From the NCBI RefSeq assembly GCF_030150205.1, contig NZ_JASLGT010000009.1, positions 1 through 64,000 on the forward strand: a stretch of DNA of 64,000 nt, written 5' to 3'. Below are positions 43,730 to 52,762 of the stretch, one piece after another. Positions within the stretch are counted from its first letter, which is position 1, and each line of letters starts with the position of its first letter. Position numbers and translations under genes: made by a program. The DNA is from Niabella sp. GTDB taxonomy: Bacteria; Bacteroidota; Bacteroidia; Chitinophagales; Chitinophagaceae. Below the pieces are notes generated by a model, which was not told where the DNA came from, did not search any database, and saw only the letters and a program-made list of their open reading frames with translations.

Positions 43730-46324
43730 ATGAATCTAGGAAATTTTACAATTAAAGCAGCAGAGGCATTTCAACAGGCCCAGCAGTTGGCCTTTAATGC
43801 TAAAAATCCAAACATAGAGGTAGAGCATATCCTGAAAGCTTTGCTGGACCAGGAGGATTCACCGGTGGAGTTTCTTTTAAAGAAAAACAACGTGACATTG
43901 AACCTGGTACATGCCAAGCTGGATGAATTGATCCAAAAACTGCCTGTTACAAATGGAGAACCGGCACAGCAGATCAGCCGGGATGCTAATAACGTGGTTT
44001 TAAGGGCCGGGGCTGCCTTAAAACAATTTAATGATGAATTTATCACCCCGGAACACCTGTTACTGGCCATTGTACAGGGGAATGATGCTGCGGCAAAATT
44101 GCTGAAGAACGCAGGCCTTACCGAAAAAGGGCTGGTTATGGCAATCAGGGAGCTGCGAAAAGGCGATACTGTTTCATCGCAAACGCAATCGCAGGAGTTT
44201 AATGCATTAAATAAATATGCAAAGAACCTGAACGAACTGGCCCGCCAGGGTAAACTGGATCCGGTGATTGGCCGTGATGAAGAAATTCGCCGTACTCTGC
44301 ATATATTAAGTCGCCGTACCAAAAATAATCCCATCCTGGTTGGGGAACCCGGTGTGGGTAAAACGGCCATCGTGGAAGGATTGGCCCACCGGATCATTAA
44401 TGGTGATGTGCCGGAGAACCTGAAGTCGAAAGTGATTTATGCCCTGGATATGGGGCTGCTGATTGCCGGGGCTAAATACAAGGGCGAATTTGAAGAGCGT
44501 TTGAAAGGTGTGGTTAAAGAGGTAAGCGGAAGCGATGGGGAGATCATTTTATTTATCGATGAGATCCATACGCTTGTAGGAGCCGGCGGTGGTGAAGGGG
44601 CCATGGATGCCGCCAATATCCTGAAGCCGGCATTGGCGCGTGGTGAATTGAGAGCGGTGGGCGCTACCACCTTAAATGAATATCAGAAGTTTTTTGAGAA
44701 AGACAAGGCATTGGAACGGCGCTTCCAAAAGGTAATGGTGGATGAGCCTTCGGTGGATGATGCTATTTCTATTTTGCGTGGGTTAAAAGATAAATACGAA
44801 ACCCACCATCATGTACGCATTAAAGATGAGGCGATCATTGCTGCTGTAGAATTGTCGCACCGTTATATTACAGACCGGTATCTTCCGGATAAGGCCATTG
44901 ACCTGGTTGATGAGAGCGCCGCAAAGCTGCGGTTGGAAATGAATTCCATGCCGGAGGAGCTGGACCGCCTGAACCGTCATATCCGCCAGCTGGAAATTGA
45001 ACGGGAGGCGATCAAACGCGAGAATGATGACGAAAAATTAAAACAACTCAATACCGATATTGCCAACCTGTCTGTAGAACGGGACACGCTGAAAGCCAAA
45101 TGGCAGGAGGAAAAAGAACTGGTGGAAAAGATACAGACCGGCAAATCGAATATCGAAGATTTCAAAATTGAAGCAGAGAAGGCGGAACGGAATGGTGATT
45201 ATGGCCGGGTAGCAGAAATCCGGTATGGTAAAATAAAAGAAGAAGAAGCCAAGATTGTCCGGCTTACAAAAGAGCTGAACGATACGGCAGAAAGCCGTTT
45301 GCTGAAAGAAGAGGTGGATGCAGAAGATATTGCCGAAAGCATCGCCAAAGCTACGGGTATCCCGGTTACTAAAATGATGCAGAGTGATAAAGAGCGGCTG
45401 CTGAATCTCGAAGCGCACCTGCACCAGCGGGTGGTAGGTCAGGACGAAGCCATCATTGCGGTGGCTGATGCTGTGCGCAGAAGCCGGGCCGGGTTACAGG
45501 ATCCCCGCAAACCCATCGGATCCTTTATTTTCCTGGGTACTACGGGTGTGGGAAAAACGGAACTGGCAAAGGCCCTGGCCGAATTCCTGTTCGATGACGA
45601 AGGGATGATGACCCGTATCGACATGAGCGAATACCAGGAAAAGCATACGGTGAGCCGTTTGGTGGGCGCGCCTCCCGGGTATGTGGGATATGATGAAGGG
45701 GGGCAGTTAACCGAAGCCGTGCGGCGGAAGCCCTATAGCGTGGTATTGCTGGACGAAATTGAAAAAGCACATCCGGATGTATGGAATGTATTACTGCAGG
45801 TGCTGGATGATGGACGCCTGACCGACAATAAAGGCCGGGTGGTAAACTTTAAGAACACCATTATCATTATGACCAGCAACATCGGCAGTCATATTATACA
45901 GAATGCCTTTGAAGATGTAAGTGAAAAAAATGTAGAAGAAGCTACTGAAAAGGCGAAAACGGAGGTGATGAGCCTGCTGAGGGAAACCATTCGTCCCGAA
46001 TTTCTCAACCGGGTCGATGAAATCATCATGTTCCACCCGCTGTTGAAAAAAGACATCGTGGACATTGTGAAGATACAATTGGAGGCATTGAAAAAACTGG
46101 TGGCCCAGAATGGCATCCAGCTGGAATTTAGCAATTATGCGCTCGAGTTCCTGGCCGATCAGGGATATGATCCCCAGTTTGGAGCAAGGCCGCTGAAACG
46201 GCTGATCCAAAAGGAGATCGTTAACCAGCTGAGCAAACGGATCCTGCAGGGCGACCTGGACCGGTCTAAACCGGTATTGGTTGATGTATTTGATAATATG
46301 GTCGTTTTCCGAAATGAAAAATAA
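43730..46324 (+). CDS. clpB: ATP-dependent disaggregase ClpB
   Basis: The 864-residue AAA+ chaperone pulls polypeptides out of aggregates together with DnaK. The N domain spans about 1-145 (AAEAFQQAQQLAFN). NBD1 has Walker A GEPGVGKT and Walker B LFIDEIHTLVGAGG. The coiled-coil middle domain lies at about 400-525 (rich in Lys/Glu), which separates ClpB from ClpA or ClpC. NBD2 has GTTGVGKTELAKALAEFLFDD and VVLLDEIEKAHPDV, and ends in FGARPLKRLIQKEIVNQL. No IGF loop for ClpP binding is seen. It is full length, single-gene, and closed by a strong terminator. Confidence 0.97.
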   Translation: MNLGNFTIKAAEAFQQAQQLAFNAKNPNIEVEHILKALLDQEDSPVEFLLKKNNVTLNLVHAKLDELIQKLPVTNGEPAQQISRDANNVVLRAGAALKQFNDEFITPEHLLLAIVQGNDAAAKLLKNAGLTEKGLVMAIRELRKGDTVSSQTQSQEFNALNKYAKNLNELARQGKLDPVIGRDEEIRRTLHILSRRTKNNPILVGEPGVGKTAIVEGLAHRIINGDVPENLKSKVIYALDMGLLIAGAKYKGEFEERLKGVVKEVSGSDGEIILFIDEIHTLVGAGGGEGAMDAANILKPALARGELRAVGATTLNEYQKFFEKDKALERRFQKVMVDEPSVDDAISILRGLKDKYETHHHVRIKDEAIIAAVELSHRYITDRYLPDKAIDLVDESAAKLRLEMNSMPEELDRLNRHIRQLEIEREAIKRENDDEKLKQLNTDIANLSVERDTLKAKWQEEKELVEKIQTGKSNIEDFKIEAEKAERNGDYGRVAEIRYGKIKEEEAKIVRLTKELNDTAESRLLKEEVDAEDIAESIAKATGIPVTKMMQSDKERLLNLEAHLHQRVVGQDEAIIAVADAVRRSRAGLQDPRKPIGSFIFLGTTGVGKTELAKALAEFLFDDEGMMTRIDMSEYQEKHTVSRLVGAPPGYVGYDEGGQLTEAVRRKPYSVVLLDEIEKAHPDVWNVLLQVLDDGRLTDNKGRVVNFKNTIIIMTSNIGSHIIQNAFEDVSEKNVEEATEKAKTEVMSLLRETIRPEFLNRVDEIIMFHPLLKKDIVDIVKIQLEALKKLVAQNGIQLEFSNYALEFLADQGYDPQFGARPLKRLIQKEIVNQLSKRILQGDLDRSKPVLVDVFDNMVVFRNEK

Positions 46325-46348
46325 GGCTGAACGAAAAGGACAGAACAG

Positions 46349-46375
46349 ATCCCCGCAGTTGCGGGGATTTTTTTT
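46349..46375 (+). terminator. Terminator after clpB
   Basis: ATCCCCGC (46349-46356) pairs perfectly with GCGGGGAT (46361-46368) around an AGTT loop, and eight T's follow. It lies 25 bp after the clpB stop codon. Confidence 0.9.
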
Positions 46376-46673
46376 AAGAAGAGGAAGGATGGGGTACAAA
46401 TTGGAGCATCGCAGCCGGTTGCTCGCATGGCCTTCCGGGAGATCCGCGCCGCCCGGAAATGGTCTTAAATAAAATGAATTCGGGATGGCTTTTTATTGGC
46501 TGACAACCAGCCATTTGTATATGGCTATTTATTCCCTCAAAGAAAAAATTTGTAACAAGAAAAAAAAAATTATCTTCAACCGCTTTTTTGAGATATTTGT
46601 TGTATTTATGTATTGATTTTTAAAAGTTTAAAATCAACGCCGCCCTTCCAAACCAGAAAAATTTTTAAATTGT
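46376..46673 (+). other. AT-rich intergenic region before the DsbA-like gene
   Basis: No gene is seen. TATTTATG near 46603-46612 differs by one base from the -7 consensus and could serve the downstream gene, with a TTTTTTGAG about 20 bp before it. A poly-A tract lies at 46560-46569. Confidence 0.3.
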
Positions 46674-47330
46674 ATGAGTCTGAAGAAAGAATCTGAAGAA
46701 ATTATTGAGCCGAAGGACATATTTGTGGGCAAAAAAGACGCGCCTGTCGTATTGATGGAGTTTGGGGAATATGAAAGCGAAGAATGTGCCCGGGCCAATG
46801 AAATTGTAAAACAGATTTTGGAAAATTATGAAGGCACGGTAAAGCTTAATTTCCGCCACTTTCCTCAAACAAGAATTCATCAGAGAAGTTTGAAGGCAGC
46901 CGAATCCGCAATTGCTGCTGCGCAGGAAGGTAAGTTTTGGGAAATGCACAATGTGCTTTTTCAAAACAGACGGAATCTTGGTACCACAAGTCTGAAGTTG
47001 CATTCCAAAGAAGCGGGCGTAAACAACAAAAACTTTTTGGAAGAGCTGGTAAACGGAACCTATGGCTGGCAGGTGCAGGACGATCTGAAATATGGGATCG
47101 ACCTGGGTGTAAAAGAAGTGCCAACCTTTTTTGTAAACGGCCAGATGGTAAAGGGAAAAACAACCTATGCGCTCCTTAGTCAGGCCATTGATGAAGCCCT
47201 TAAAGGTGCAAAGAAAAAGCCTGTGGATAAAGCGAAAGCAAAACCCAAAACAGAGCCCAAAGCAGAAGTGAAGACGGAGGTAAAACCGGCTGCAAAAGCA
47301 CCTGTAAAAACAAAGACAAAAACCAAATAA
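46674..47330 (+). CDS. DsbA-family thioredoxin-fold protein with an SxxC active site and a basic tail
   Basis: The 218-residue protein has a DsbA/Thioredoxin_4 fold: VVLMEFGEYESEECARANE at 25-43, FRHFPQ, ALKAAESAIAAAQEGKFWEMHN-type insertion and the cis-proline loop EVPTFFVNG. Where the family has CPYC, here Ser35-Glu-Glu-Cys38 stands, so the nucleophilic first cysteine is lost. From about residue 185 the protein is a Lys/Pro/Ala repeat tail (AKAKPKTEPKAEVKT), probably disordered and strongly basic. No signal peptide is visible, so it is probably cytoplasmic. The tail might bind nucleic acid, which is inference. A strong terminator follows. Confidence 0.8.
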   Translation: MSLKKESEEIIEPKDIFVGKKDAPVVLMEFGEYESEECARANEIVKQILENYEGTVKLNFRHFPQTRIHQRSLKAAESAIAAAQEGKFWEMHNVLFQNRRNLGTTSLKLHSKEAGVNNKNFLEELVNGTYGWQVQDDLKYGIDLGVKEVPTFFVNGQMVKGKTTYALLSQAIDEALKGAKKKPVDKAKAKPKTEPKAEVKTEVKPAAKAPVKTKTKTK

Positions 47331-47420
47331 TTTTTTATTACAGTCCGCGCTTTGCAATACTTCTGTTGCAGGCGGCCCATGCGGATTTCTTGAAAGAACG
47401 GAATAGTGAAAAAGAACATT

Positions 47421-47464
47421 AAAAGGCTGAAATCCTTTACAGTAAAGGGTTTCAGCCTTTTTGG
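47421..47464 (+). terminator. Strong terminator between the DsbA-like gene and dnaA
   Basis: AAAAGGCTGAAA (47421-47432) pairs with TTTCAGCCTTTT (47450-47461), with a further CCTTT/AAAGG inner stem. It is symmetrical and could stop transcription in both directions. Confidence 0.85.
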
Positions 47465-47759
47465 TGGAAGCGGCTTCCGCTTAATTGTTAAGCAGCGGGC
47501 AGACATGTGTGCCTTCTTTGCAGCACCAGCATTGTTTATATTTTCAGGGATTTAATTGAAAAAAATTCAAGAAACAATCGGAAAAAAACTTTTTTGTGCG
47601 ATACGTAAAAAAAATAGAAGATTAAATTTTTTTTATGTTGAATAAATGTGGATATTCGCTGTCCCGCGAAACTTTTTTATCGTTATGAGAGGATGGTTTT
47701 TTGCTGGACTTTTAGGAGAAACATTATCGTAAATGCATCAATAAACTTGGTAACTTCTG
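47465..47759 (+). promoter_or_regulatory. AT-rich dnaA upstream region, possible origin-associated sequence
   Basis: The 295-bp region is very AT-rich between 47550 and 47650, with runs of A and T. TGTGGATAT (47647-47655) differs in one base from the reverse DnaA box TGTGGATAA. A small palindrome AAGCGGCTTCCGCTT lies at 47468-47482. One box is too few to claim an origin, but the position before dnaA is where autoregulation or oriC elements often lie. No clear -7 element is seen close to the ATG. Confidence 0.35.
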
Positions 47760-49193
47760 ATGGAGAAAAATGTCGAAAAAATCTGGTCGAATTGTTTAAA
47801 GATTATTAAAGACATTGTGGAGTGGCAGCACTATAAAACCTGGTTTGAACCGATTAAAGCAATTTCATTAAAAAATAATGTGCTGGTGATCCAGGTCCCC
47901 AGCCAATTCTTTTTTGAGTATCTTGAAGAACATTACGTAAATTTATTGGCAAAGACATTGAAGCGTGAGTTGGGGAAAGAGGCCCGTCTTGAATATCGCA
48001 TCATGGTCGACAGTGGAAACAGCAAGAACAAACCACTGACAATGGATGTTACAGGTACGGGATATAAAACCTATTCCAATAACGAAATGGATTTTCCGCT
48101 CGTGATCAATAACCCCGTAAAGAATCCGTTTGTCATCCCGGGCATTAAAAAGATGCAGATCGATCCTCAGTTAAACGTGAACTATACGTTTGACGCATAT
48201 ATTGAGGGCGATTGTAATCGTGTTGCCCGCCGTGCCGGTAAAACGGTGGCGGAGAAACCCGGAGCCAATTCGTTTAACCCATTGGTTGTATATGGCGGTG
48301 TGGGATTAGGAAAAACGCACCTTGTGCAGGCCATCGGTAATGAGGTAAAGAAAACACATCCCAATAAGATCGTACTTTATGTAAGTTCCGAAAAGTTCAT
48401 CAACCAGTTTATGGACCATAGCCGGAATAATGCCATCAATGACTTTATTCATTTTTACCAGCTGATCGATGTGCTGATTGTTGATGATGTACAGTTCTTC
48501 AGCAAAGCCGAAAAATCGCAGGATGCTTTTTTTGCCATTTTTAACCACCTTCATCAGTCAGGAAAGCAGCTGATCCTTACTTCGGATAAGTCGCCCAAGG
48601 ACCTGGAAGGGGTGCAGGAACGACTGTTGAGCCGCTTCCGGTGGGGACTGAGTGCGGACCTCCAAATTCCTGATTATGAAACCCGTATCGAGATTCTTGA
48701 ACGGAAAATGAAGGCCGATGGCCTTGACATGCCCAAGGAAGTAGTAAAATATATTGCGTATAATATCAATAGCAATGTGCGGGAACTGGAAGGTGCGCTG
48801 ATTTCATTGCTGGCCCAGTCTTCCCTGAACCGGCGGGAGATTGACCTGGACCTGGCTAAGAAAGTACTCCGGAACTTTATTAAATCCTCTAGTAAAGAAA
48901 TTACGATAGACACGATCCAGAAGATGGTTTGCGATTATTTTAATGTACCCTACGACAAACTGTTACAAAAAACCCGCAAACGGGAAATTGTGCAGGCCCG
49001 CCAGATTACGATGTACCTGGCCAAGTCTTTTACAAAAAACAGCCTGAAGACGATCGGGGAACATTTTGGTGGAAGAGATCACACTACAGTGATTCATTCC
49101 TGTCAAACGGTTAAAGACCTGATGGATACCGATGCTGTTTTTCGTGAAAATGTGCTGGAATTGCATCAGAAAGTGCAGTTGGCTGCCATGTAA
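47760..49193 (+). CDS. dnaA: Chromosomal replication initiator protein DnaA
   Basis: The 477-residue initiator binds DnaA boxes and melts the origin. Domain I (about 1-85) has WSNCLKIIKDIVEWQHYKTWFEPI. Domain III has Walker A YGGVGLGKTHLVQAIGN, Walker B VLIVDDVQFF and the arginine finger region LSRFRWGLSADLQIPDYETR. Domain IV ends in the helix-turn-helix signature GEHFGGRDHTTVIHSCQTV. It is complete. dnaN is not next to it; tRNA-Ser and a Na+/H+ antiporter follow, which is a common arrangement in this phylum, where dnaA and dnaN are often apart. Confidence 0.97.
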   Translation: MEKNVEKIWSNCLKIIKDIVEWQHYKTWFEPIKAISLKNNVLVIQVPSQFFFEYLEEHYVNLLAKTLKRELGKEARLEYRIMVDSGNSKNKPLTMDVTGTGYKTYSNNEMDFPLVINNPVKNPFVIPGIKKMQIDPQLNVNYTFDAYIEGDCNRVARRAGKTVAEKPGANSFNPLVVYGGVGLGKTHLVQAIGNEVKKTHPNKIVLYVSSEKFINQFMDHSRNNAINDFIHFYQLIDVLIVDDVQFFSKAEKSQDAFFAIFNHLHQSGKQLILTSDKSPKDLEGVQERLLSRFRWGLSADLQIPDYETRIEILERKMKADGLDMPKEVVKYIAYNINSNVRELEGALISLLAQSSLNRREIDLDLAKKVLRNFIKSSSKEITIDTIQKMVCDYFNVPYDKLLQKTRKREIVQARQITMYLAKSFTKNSLKTIGEHFGGRDHTTVIHSCQTVKDLMDTDAVFRENVLELHQKVQLAAM

Positions 49194-49266
49194 AAGCGTC
49201 AGAAATCTTTTTGATTTTTTTTCATGAATTTGCACACAATTTTTAGTTTATATAGTTGAGTTTCTA

Positions 49267-49274
49267 TATTTTTG
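49267..49274 (+). promoter_or_regulatory. -7 promoter element of tRNA-Ser
   Basis: TATTTTTG matches TAnnTTTG exactly, 25 bp before the mature tRNA end. TTTTAG about 20 bp upstream may be the -33 region. Confidence 0.6.
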
Positions 49275-49299
49275 CAACCCCTGAAAGGGGATCAGCCCC

Positions 49300-49388
49300 G
49301 GTGAGGTGGATGAGTGGCTGAAATCAGTAGTTTGCTAAACTGCCGTACGGGTTAAACTGTACCGCGGGTTCGAATCCCGCCCTCACCG
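49300..49388 (+). tRNA. tRNA-Ser (anticodon GCT)
   Basis: The acceptor stem GGTGAGG (49300-49306) pairs with CCTCACC (49381-49387), with discriminator G at 49388. The anticodon stem GTAGT/ACTGC encloses the loop TTGCTAA with anticodon GCT at 49334-49336, reading AGC and AGU. The long variable arm (about 49343-49361, CGTACGGGTTAAACTGTACCG) and the T arm GCGGGTTCGAATCCCGC are typical of class II tRNA-Ser. CCA is not encoded. It has its own promoter and terminator. Confidence 0.95.
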
Positions 49389-49402
49389 CAAAAAAGAATA
49401 AG

Positions 49403-49428
49403 TGCTCCCAAAAGGGAGCATTTTTTTT
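49403..49428 (+). terminator. Terminator after tRNA-Ser
   Basis: TGCTCCC (49403-49409) pairs with GGGAGCA (49414-49420) around an AAAA loop, and eight T's follow. It also lies between this gene and the convergent antiporter gene. Confidence 0.9.
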
Positions 49429-49476
49429 GAGGGACCACGGAGGATAATTTGCATAAACGCCTGCGGCAATGATCTT

Positions 49477-51039
49477 TTAAAGGACTCTCAGACGTTCTTC
49501 TTCCAGATCCAGCTGGTACAATTGTCCCCGAATCAGCTCTTCGCTTATATCGGGATCTTTATTCAGCTCAACAAGGTATTTGCGTTGCATGTCAAGCATT
49601 TCTCTAAATACGATTTTTGTTTCCGCATTCATCCAGTCGTCATCGGTGGCCCTGCTTTTTTCTTCCCAATGCTGCATCATTTTTTGAATGACCATATTAT
49701 TTTGAAAATGCCCGTTATCATATTTGTGTTTTAAAAACAGGCTTATTTCTTTTTTTAATCCGCTTTTTATTTTTTGCTTCTGTGCTTCTTCCGGGGATTC
49801 GGCAAAGGCTTCAAATACTTTGCTGCGCACGATAAAGTAGGGCAACGTAAGCCCCTGAACCACTAATGTGAGCAAGATGACCAGGAAGGTGATAAACAAT
49901 ATTAAATTACGTTGTGGGAAAGCAACAGGAACAGATAATGCTGCTGCCAGCGATACTACCCCTCGCATACCTGTCCAGCCCATTACCAATGGTGCATACC
50001 GCGCCGTTTTGGGAATCGTGGCCGGCAGTATTTGCCTCCTGAAAATAAAGGTGGCTAGCTGTGCTGCATAACCGCAAACAATACGGATTGCTATTAAAAC
50101 AACAGTTACAAGCACTCCATAGCCAATTGCGGTGCTTAAGAAAATACCCTCCGCTTTTAGCCCCTGCACAATTTCCGGCAGATCCAACCCGATAATAAAA
50201 AACACAATACCATTGAGGATAAATACAAAACATTCCCATACACTAAATGCCCGTATGCGACTGGTGCTGTTTAGAAAAACGAGGTATTGATTGGCCATCA
50301 GCAGGCCACCACTTACTACGGCCATTACGCCGGAACTATGCACCTGTTCCGCAATCCAGTACATGCAATACGGCTCAATCAGCATAAAAGCGATATCAGA
50401 GGGTGCATCTGTAGGAAGTCGCCGGTGCATTTGAACAAATATCCAGCCCAGCAGCAACCCAATGCCGATGCCCCCGAAAATCATCCACAAAAAACTAAGT
50501 GCCGCAGCTTTCCAGATAAACTGTCCTGTGCCTACAGCTATCAGCGCAAACCGAAATATGATCAGTGATGAGGCATCATTCATAAGGCTTTCTCCTTCGA
50601 GAATGGTTGCTATTACTTTAGGGATTTTGACAAACCTGGTGATGGCTGCTACACTAATGGCATCGGGCGGAGATACGATACCACCCAGTAAAAATCCTAG
50701 CGCAATAGAGAACCCCGGAATAAAATAATTGGCAGCCACTGCTACAGTGCATGCTGTAACAAACACCACCAGAAAAGCAAAGCTGCTGATCATACGCCAC
50801 CATTTGCGCATTTCTTTAAAAGAAACAGACCATGCCGAAAAAAACAATAAGGGCGGGAGGAAGACAAAAAAAATAAGATCCGGATTGATATGTATAACGG
50901 GCAGGCCGGGAATAAAACTGATCAATAGCCCAGCAATAATCAGCACAATGGGATAAGCTATTTTTAACCTGGTTGCCAGCATATTGAGAAGTACAATGGC
51001 AGCTATCATTGCTAAGAAAAACGGCAACAGTGTATGCAT
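49477..51039 (-). CDS. Na+/H+ antiporter (CPA1 family)
   Basis: The 520-residue cation/proton antiporter has about twelve membrane segments (residues 1-410). It carries the CPA1 core LGGIVSPPDAISVAAITRF and ILEGESLMNDASSLIIFRFAL, where the Asn-Asp pair and the glutamate are the ion-binding residues. GWTGMRGVVSLAAALSVP is another conserved block. The C-terminal ~110 residues (about 410-520) form a charged cytoplasmic helical tail. It regulates pH and sodium. It is convergent with tRNA-Ser and closed by its own side of the shared intergenic region. Confidence 0.92.
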   Translation of the reverse strand: MHTLLPFFLAMIAAIVLLNMLATRLKIAYPIVLIIAGLLISFIPGLPVIHINPDLIFFVFLPPLLFFSAWSVSFKEMRKWWRMISSFAFLVVFVTACTVAVAANYFIPGFSIALGFLLGGIVSPPDAISVAAITRFVKIPKVIATILEGESLMNDASSLIIFRFALIAVGTGQFIWKAAALSFLWMIFGGIGIGLLLGWIFVQMHRRLPTDAPSDIAFMLIEPYCMYWIAEQVHSSGVMAVVSGGLLMANQYLVFLNSTSRIRAFSVWECFVFILNGIVFFIIGLDLPEIVQGLKAEGIFLSTAIGYGVLVTVVLIAIRIVCGYAAQLATFIFRRQILPATIPKTARYAPLVMGWTGMRGVVSLAAALSVPVAFPQRNLILFITFLVILLTLVVQGLTLPYFIVRSKVFEAFAESPEEAQKQKIKSGLKKEISLFLKHKYDNGHFQNNMVIQKMMQHWEEKSRATDDDWMNAETKIVFREMLDMQRKYLVELNKDPDISEELIRGQLYQLDLEEERLRVL

Positions 51040-51489
51040 TGAACCTTAAATTTTAAATTGAACGAGAATGTCACAAAGGCTGAGCATTGGTATCTTAAGT
51101 AAATATATATAAAAAAAGCGCCTTCTAAAAGTGATTCTTGGCTTTTTTGTAAACAGTCCGGTTCGCTGGTATAACAAGCATCGTATAGTCTGGCTGGAAG
51201 TATGCGGCAAATATTTTAAACTGAAAACACCGGCCGGTTTTTGTTCTGATGATAATAACCCTTGGCTTTAAATGATTTTAATTAGGATGAAGGATGTTGG
51301 AAGAGTGACAGAAGGTTGAAATAATGCCATAGCAAAAGGCAGATCCGTTTTTGAACGGACCGGTACTTTGTTTAGCTTTAAATACGCGCCCTTCGGGAGC
51401 ATTTAAGCTTACAGGCATTTGTGTTGGTAACGTATTAGAGCCCGGAGCGCGGTTTTCTTCACCACGCTGACCGGCCGTCCATTGTTTCA
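51040..51489. other. Intergenic region upstream of the antiporter
   Basis: This 450-bp gap has no supported gene. A 70-codon minus-strand frame at 51278-51490 carries no motif. Two hairpins are visible: GATCCGTT...AACGGACC around 51345-51361, and a weaker AAAAAAGC/GCTTTTTT pair at 51112-51148. Confidence 0.4.
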
Positions 51490-51693
51490 CTACCGCCCTG
51501 AGTCATTCGGCGCGCCTTCCCAGGTGCTGGTATCGTGCGGATCTTTTAGCTGCTGTGTGCCGGTTGTAGTTGTAGAACTATCCGGAGTGGTAACCGTTCC
51601 GTTTACGCCGTCTGTTGGAGCGGGGGCTTTGTTCGATGGGTTGTTGCAGCTTCCCAATATGACTGCTGCGATCATGAATACCAGGATCTTCAT
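51490..51693 (-). CDS. Small lipoprotein, hypothetical
   Basis: The 67-residue product starts MKILVFMIAAVILGSCNNPSN, a clear lipoprotein signal with Cys at residue 16. A Thr/Ser/Pro/Asp-rich mature part follows (TVTTPDSSTTTTGTQQ) and ends DSGR. No fold can be assigned; the low complexity suggests a disordered surface or periplasmic tether. An in-frame upstream start at 51783 would put 30 non-signal residues first and is not favoured. It lies 103 bp downstream of the DUF72 gene on the same strand. Confidence 0.6.
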   Translation of the reverse strand: MKILVFMIAAVILGSCNNPSNKAPAPTDGVNGTVTTPDSSTTTTGTQQLKDPHDTSTWEGAPNDSGR

Positions 51694-51795
51694 AAAAAAT
51701 AGTTTGAGTACATAGATAATCTGCCAAATACCATACCGGGAAACCGAGGTCAGACAACCGGCGGAAAGAAGGTAAGCGAACATTTATGACAGGTT

Positions 51796-52515
51796 TTAGT
51801 GATGTGCTGCGGCTGCCAGTTCCTGTAAAAAATACGCATTGGTATACCCGCTTTCAAAAGTGGTATTATTAAAATAAATAAATACTTCTTTTGCAACCGG
51901 CAGTTCCTGGTACAGCTGCATTAGTTGTTGTTCGGAATAGGCCGACTTAAACAATTCCGGTACACCATGCATGCGACGGTATAAAAAGTCACCGGTGATA
52001 ATATTTTCGGCCGGTAGCCCGGGATAACTGACGCTGCAAAAATTAATACGATGTTTTGCAAGGAGATCAAATACAGCCGGCTGCCACCAGGAAAGGTGCC
52101 GGAACTCAATAACATTCCGGTTGCTGAACGATAGGTGTTCAATAACATGGGCCAGTCGTTCTTCCGAAAATGTATAGGATGGGGGCATCTGGTACAGAAT
52201 GCAGCCTAATTTATTTTCAAGTCCATCATGCAGGATGTTCATGAATTCCTGTATCGTATCCTTAACACCCGTCAGCCGTTTGGTGTGGGTGATGACCTTG
52301 TGCGCCTTCACAGAAAAAGAAAAGTTGGCCGGTGTGCGGCTTGCCGATTTCTTTAAGGAAGCAACCGTTGGAAACCTGTAAAATGTATGGTTTAATTCGA
52401 GGGTGCTGAATTGCGTAGCGTAGTACTCCAGCCACCTGGATGCCGGCCACTTATCCGGGTAAAACCGGCCTTTCCAATAAGGATAACTATAACCTGATGT
52501 GCCAATATAAAGCAT
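51796..52515 (-). CDS. DUF72 family protein (YecE-like)
   Basis: The 239-residue protein has a TIM-barrel-like DUF72 fold. It starts MLYIGTSGYSYPYWKGRFYP, the conserved family start. ATQFSTLELNHTFYRFPT, FSVKAHKVITHTKRL, GCILYQMPPSYTF, NVIEFRHLSWW and the late VFIYFNNTTFESGYTNA are all typical. The start at 52515 is preferred to 52551 because the MLYIGTSG start is conserved. Function is unknown in the whole family. No signal peptide is seen. Confidence 0.9.
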   Translation of the reverse strand: MLYIGTSGYSYPYWKGRFYPDKWPASRWLEYYATQFSTLELNHTFYRFPTVASLKKSASRTPANFSFSVKAHKVITHTKRLTGVKDTIQEFMNILHDGLENKLGCILYQMPPSYTFSEERLAHVIEHLSFSNRNVIEFRHLSWWQPAVFDLLAKHRINFCSVSYPGLPAENIITGDFLYRRMHGVPELFKSAYSEQQLMQLYQELPVAKEVFIYFNNTTFESGYTNAYFLQELAAAAHH

Positions 52516-52597
52516 TCGCTGTATGGATGATAAGACCGTGATATTGATCACCGTCTTATAAAAGCGGTTCGAGTATAATTACAGAAGATTTATTGAG

Positions 52598-52762
52598 CTA
52601 GGGTGCGCTTCTTTTTCCCATAAAAAAGGACAGGATAAAAAGGATTACGAAAATAATGAATAATACTTTGGCAATGCCTGCAAAAGCAACGGCAATGCCT
52701 GTAAATCCCAGTACACCTGCAATGATGGCGATGATCAGAAATGTGATGGTCCAGCGTAACAT
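52598..52762 (-). CDS. DUF1328 small membrane protein (YtjA-like)
   Basis: The 54-residue protein starts MLRWTITFLIIAIIAGVLGF, the conserved start of DUF1328/YtjA proteins. Two membrane segments are visible (about 5-24 and 28-48), with a TGIAVAFAGIAKVLF motif and a basic tail. Starting at 52762 matches the family; a longer frame to 52834 adds unrelated residues. It often responds to envelope stress in other bacteria, but nothing here shows that. Confidence 0.85.
   Translation of the reverse strand: MLRWTITFLIIAIIAGVLGFTGIAVAFAGIAKVLFIIFVILFILSFFMGKRSAP

Noticed and set aside
45791..46399. A 202-codon minus-strand frame opposite clpB
   Set aside because: It is antisense to a well-supported gene; the composition mirrors the ClpB codons.
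46665..47357. A 230-codon minus-strand frame opposite the DsbA-like gene
   Set aside because: Its Phe/Cys-rich sequence is the complement of the lysine-rich tail; not a real membrane protein.
51278..51490. A 70-codon minus-strand frame downstream of the antiporter start
   Set aside because: No motif and no start context; it ends at the small lipoprotein stop region.
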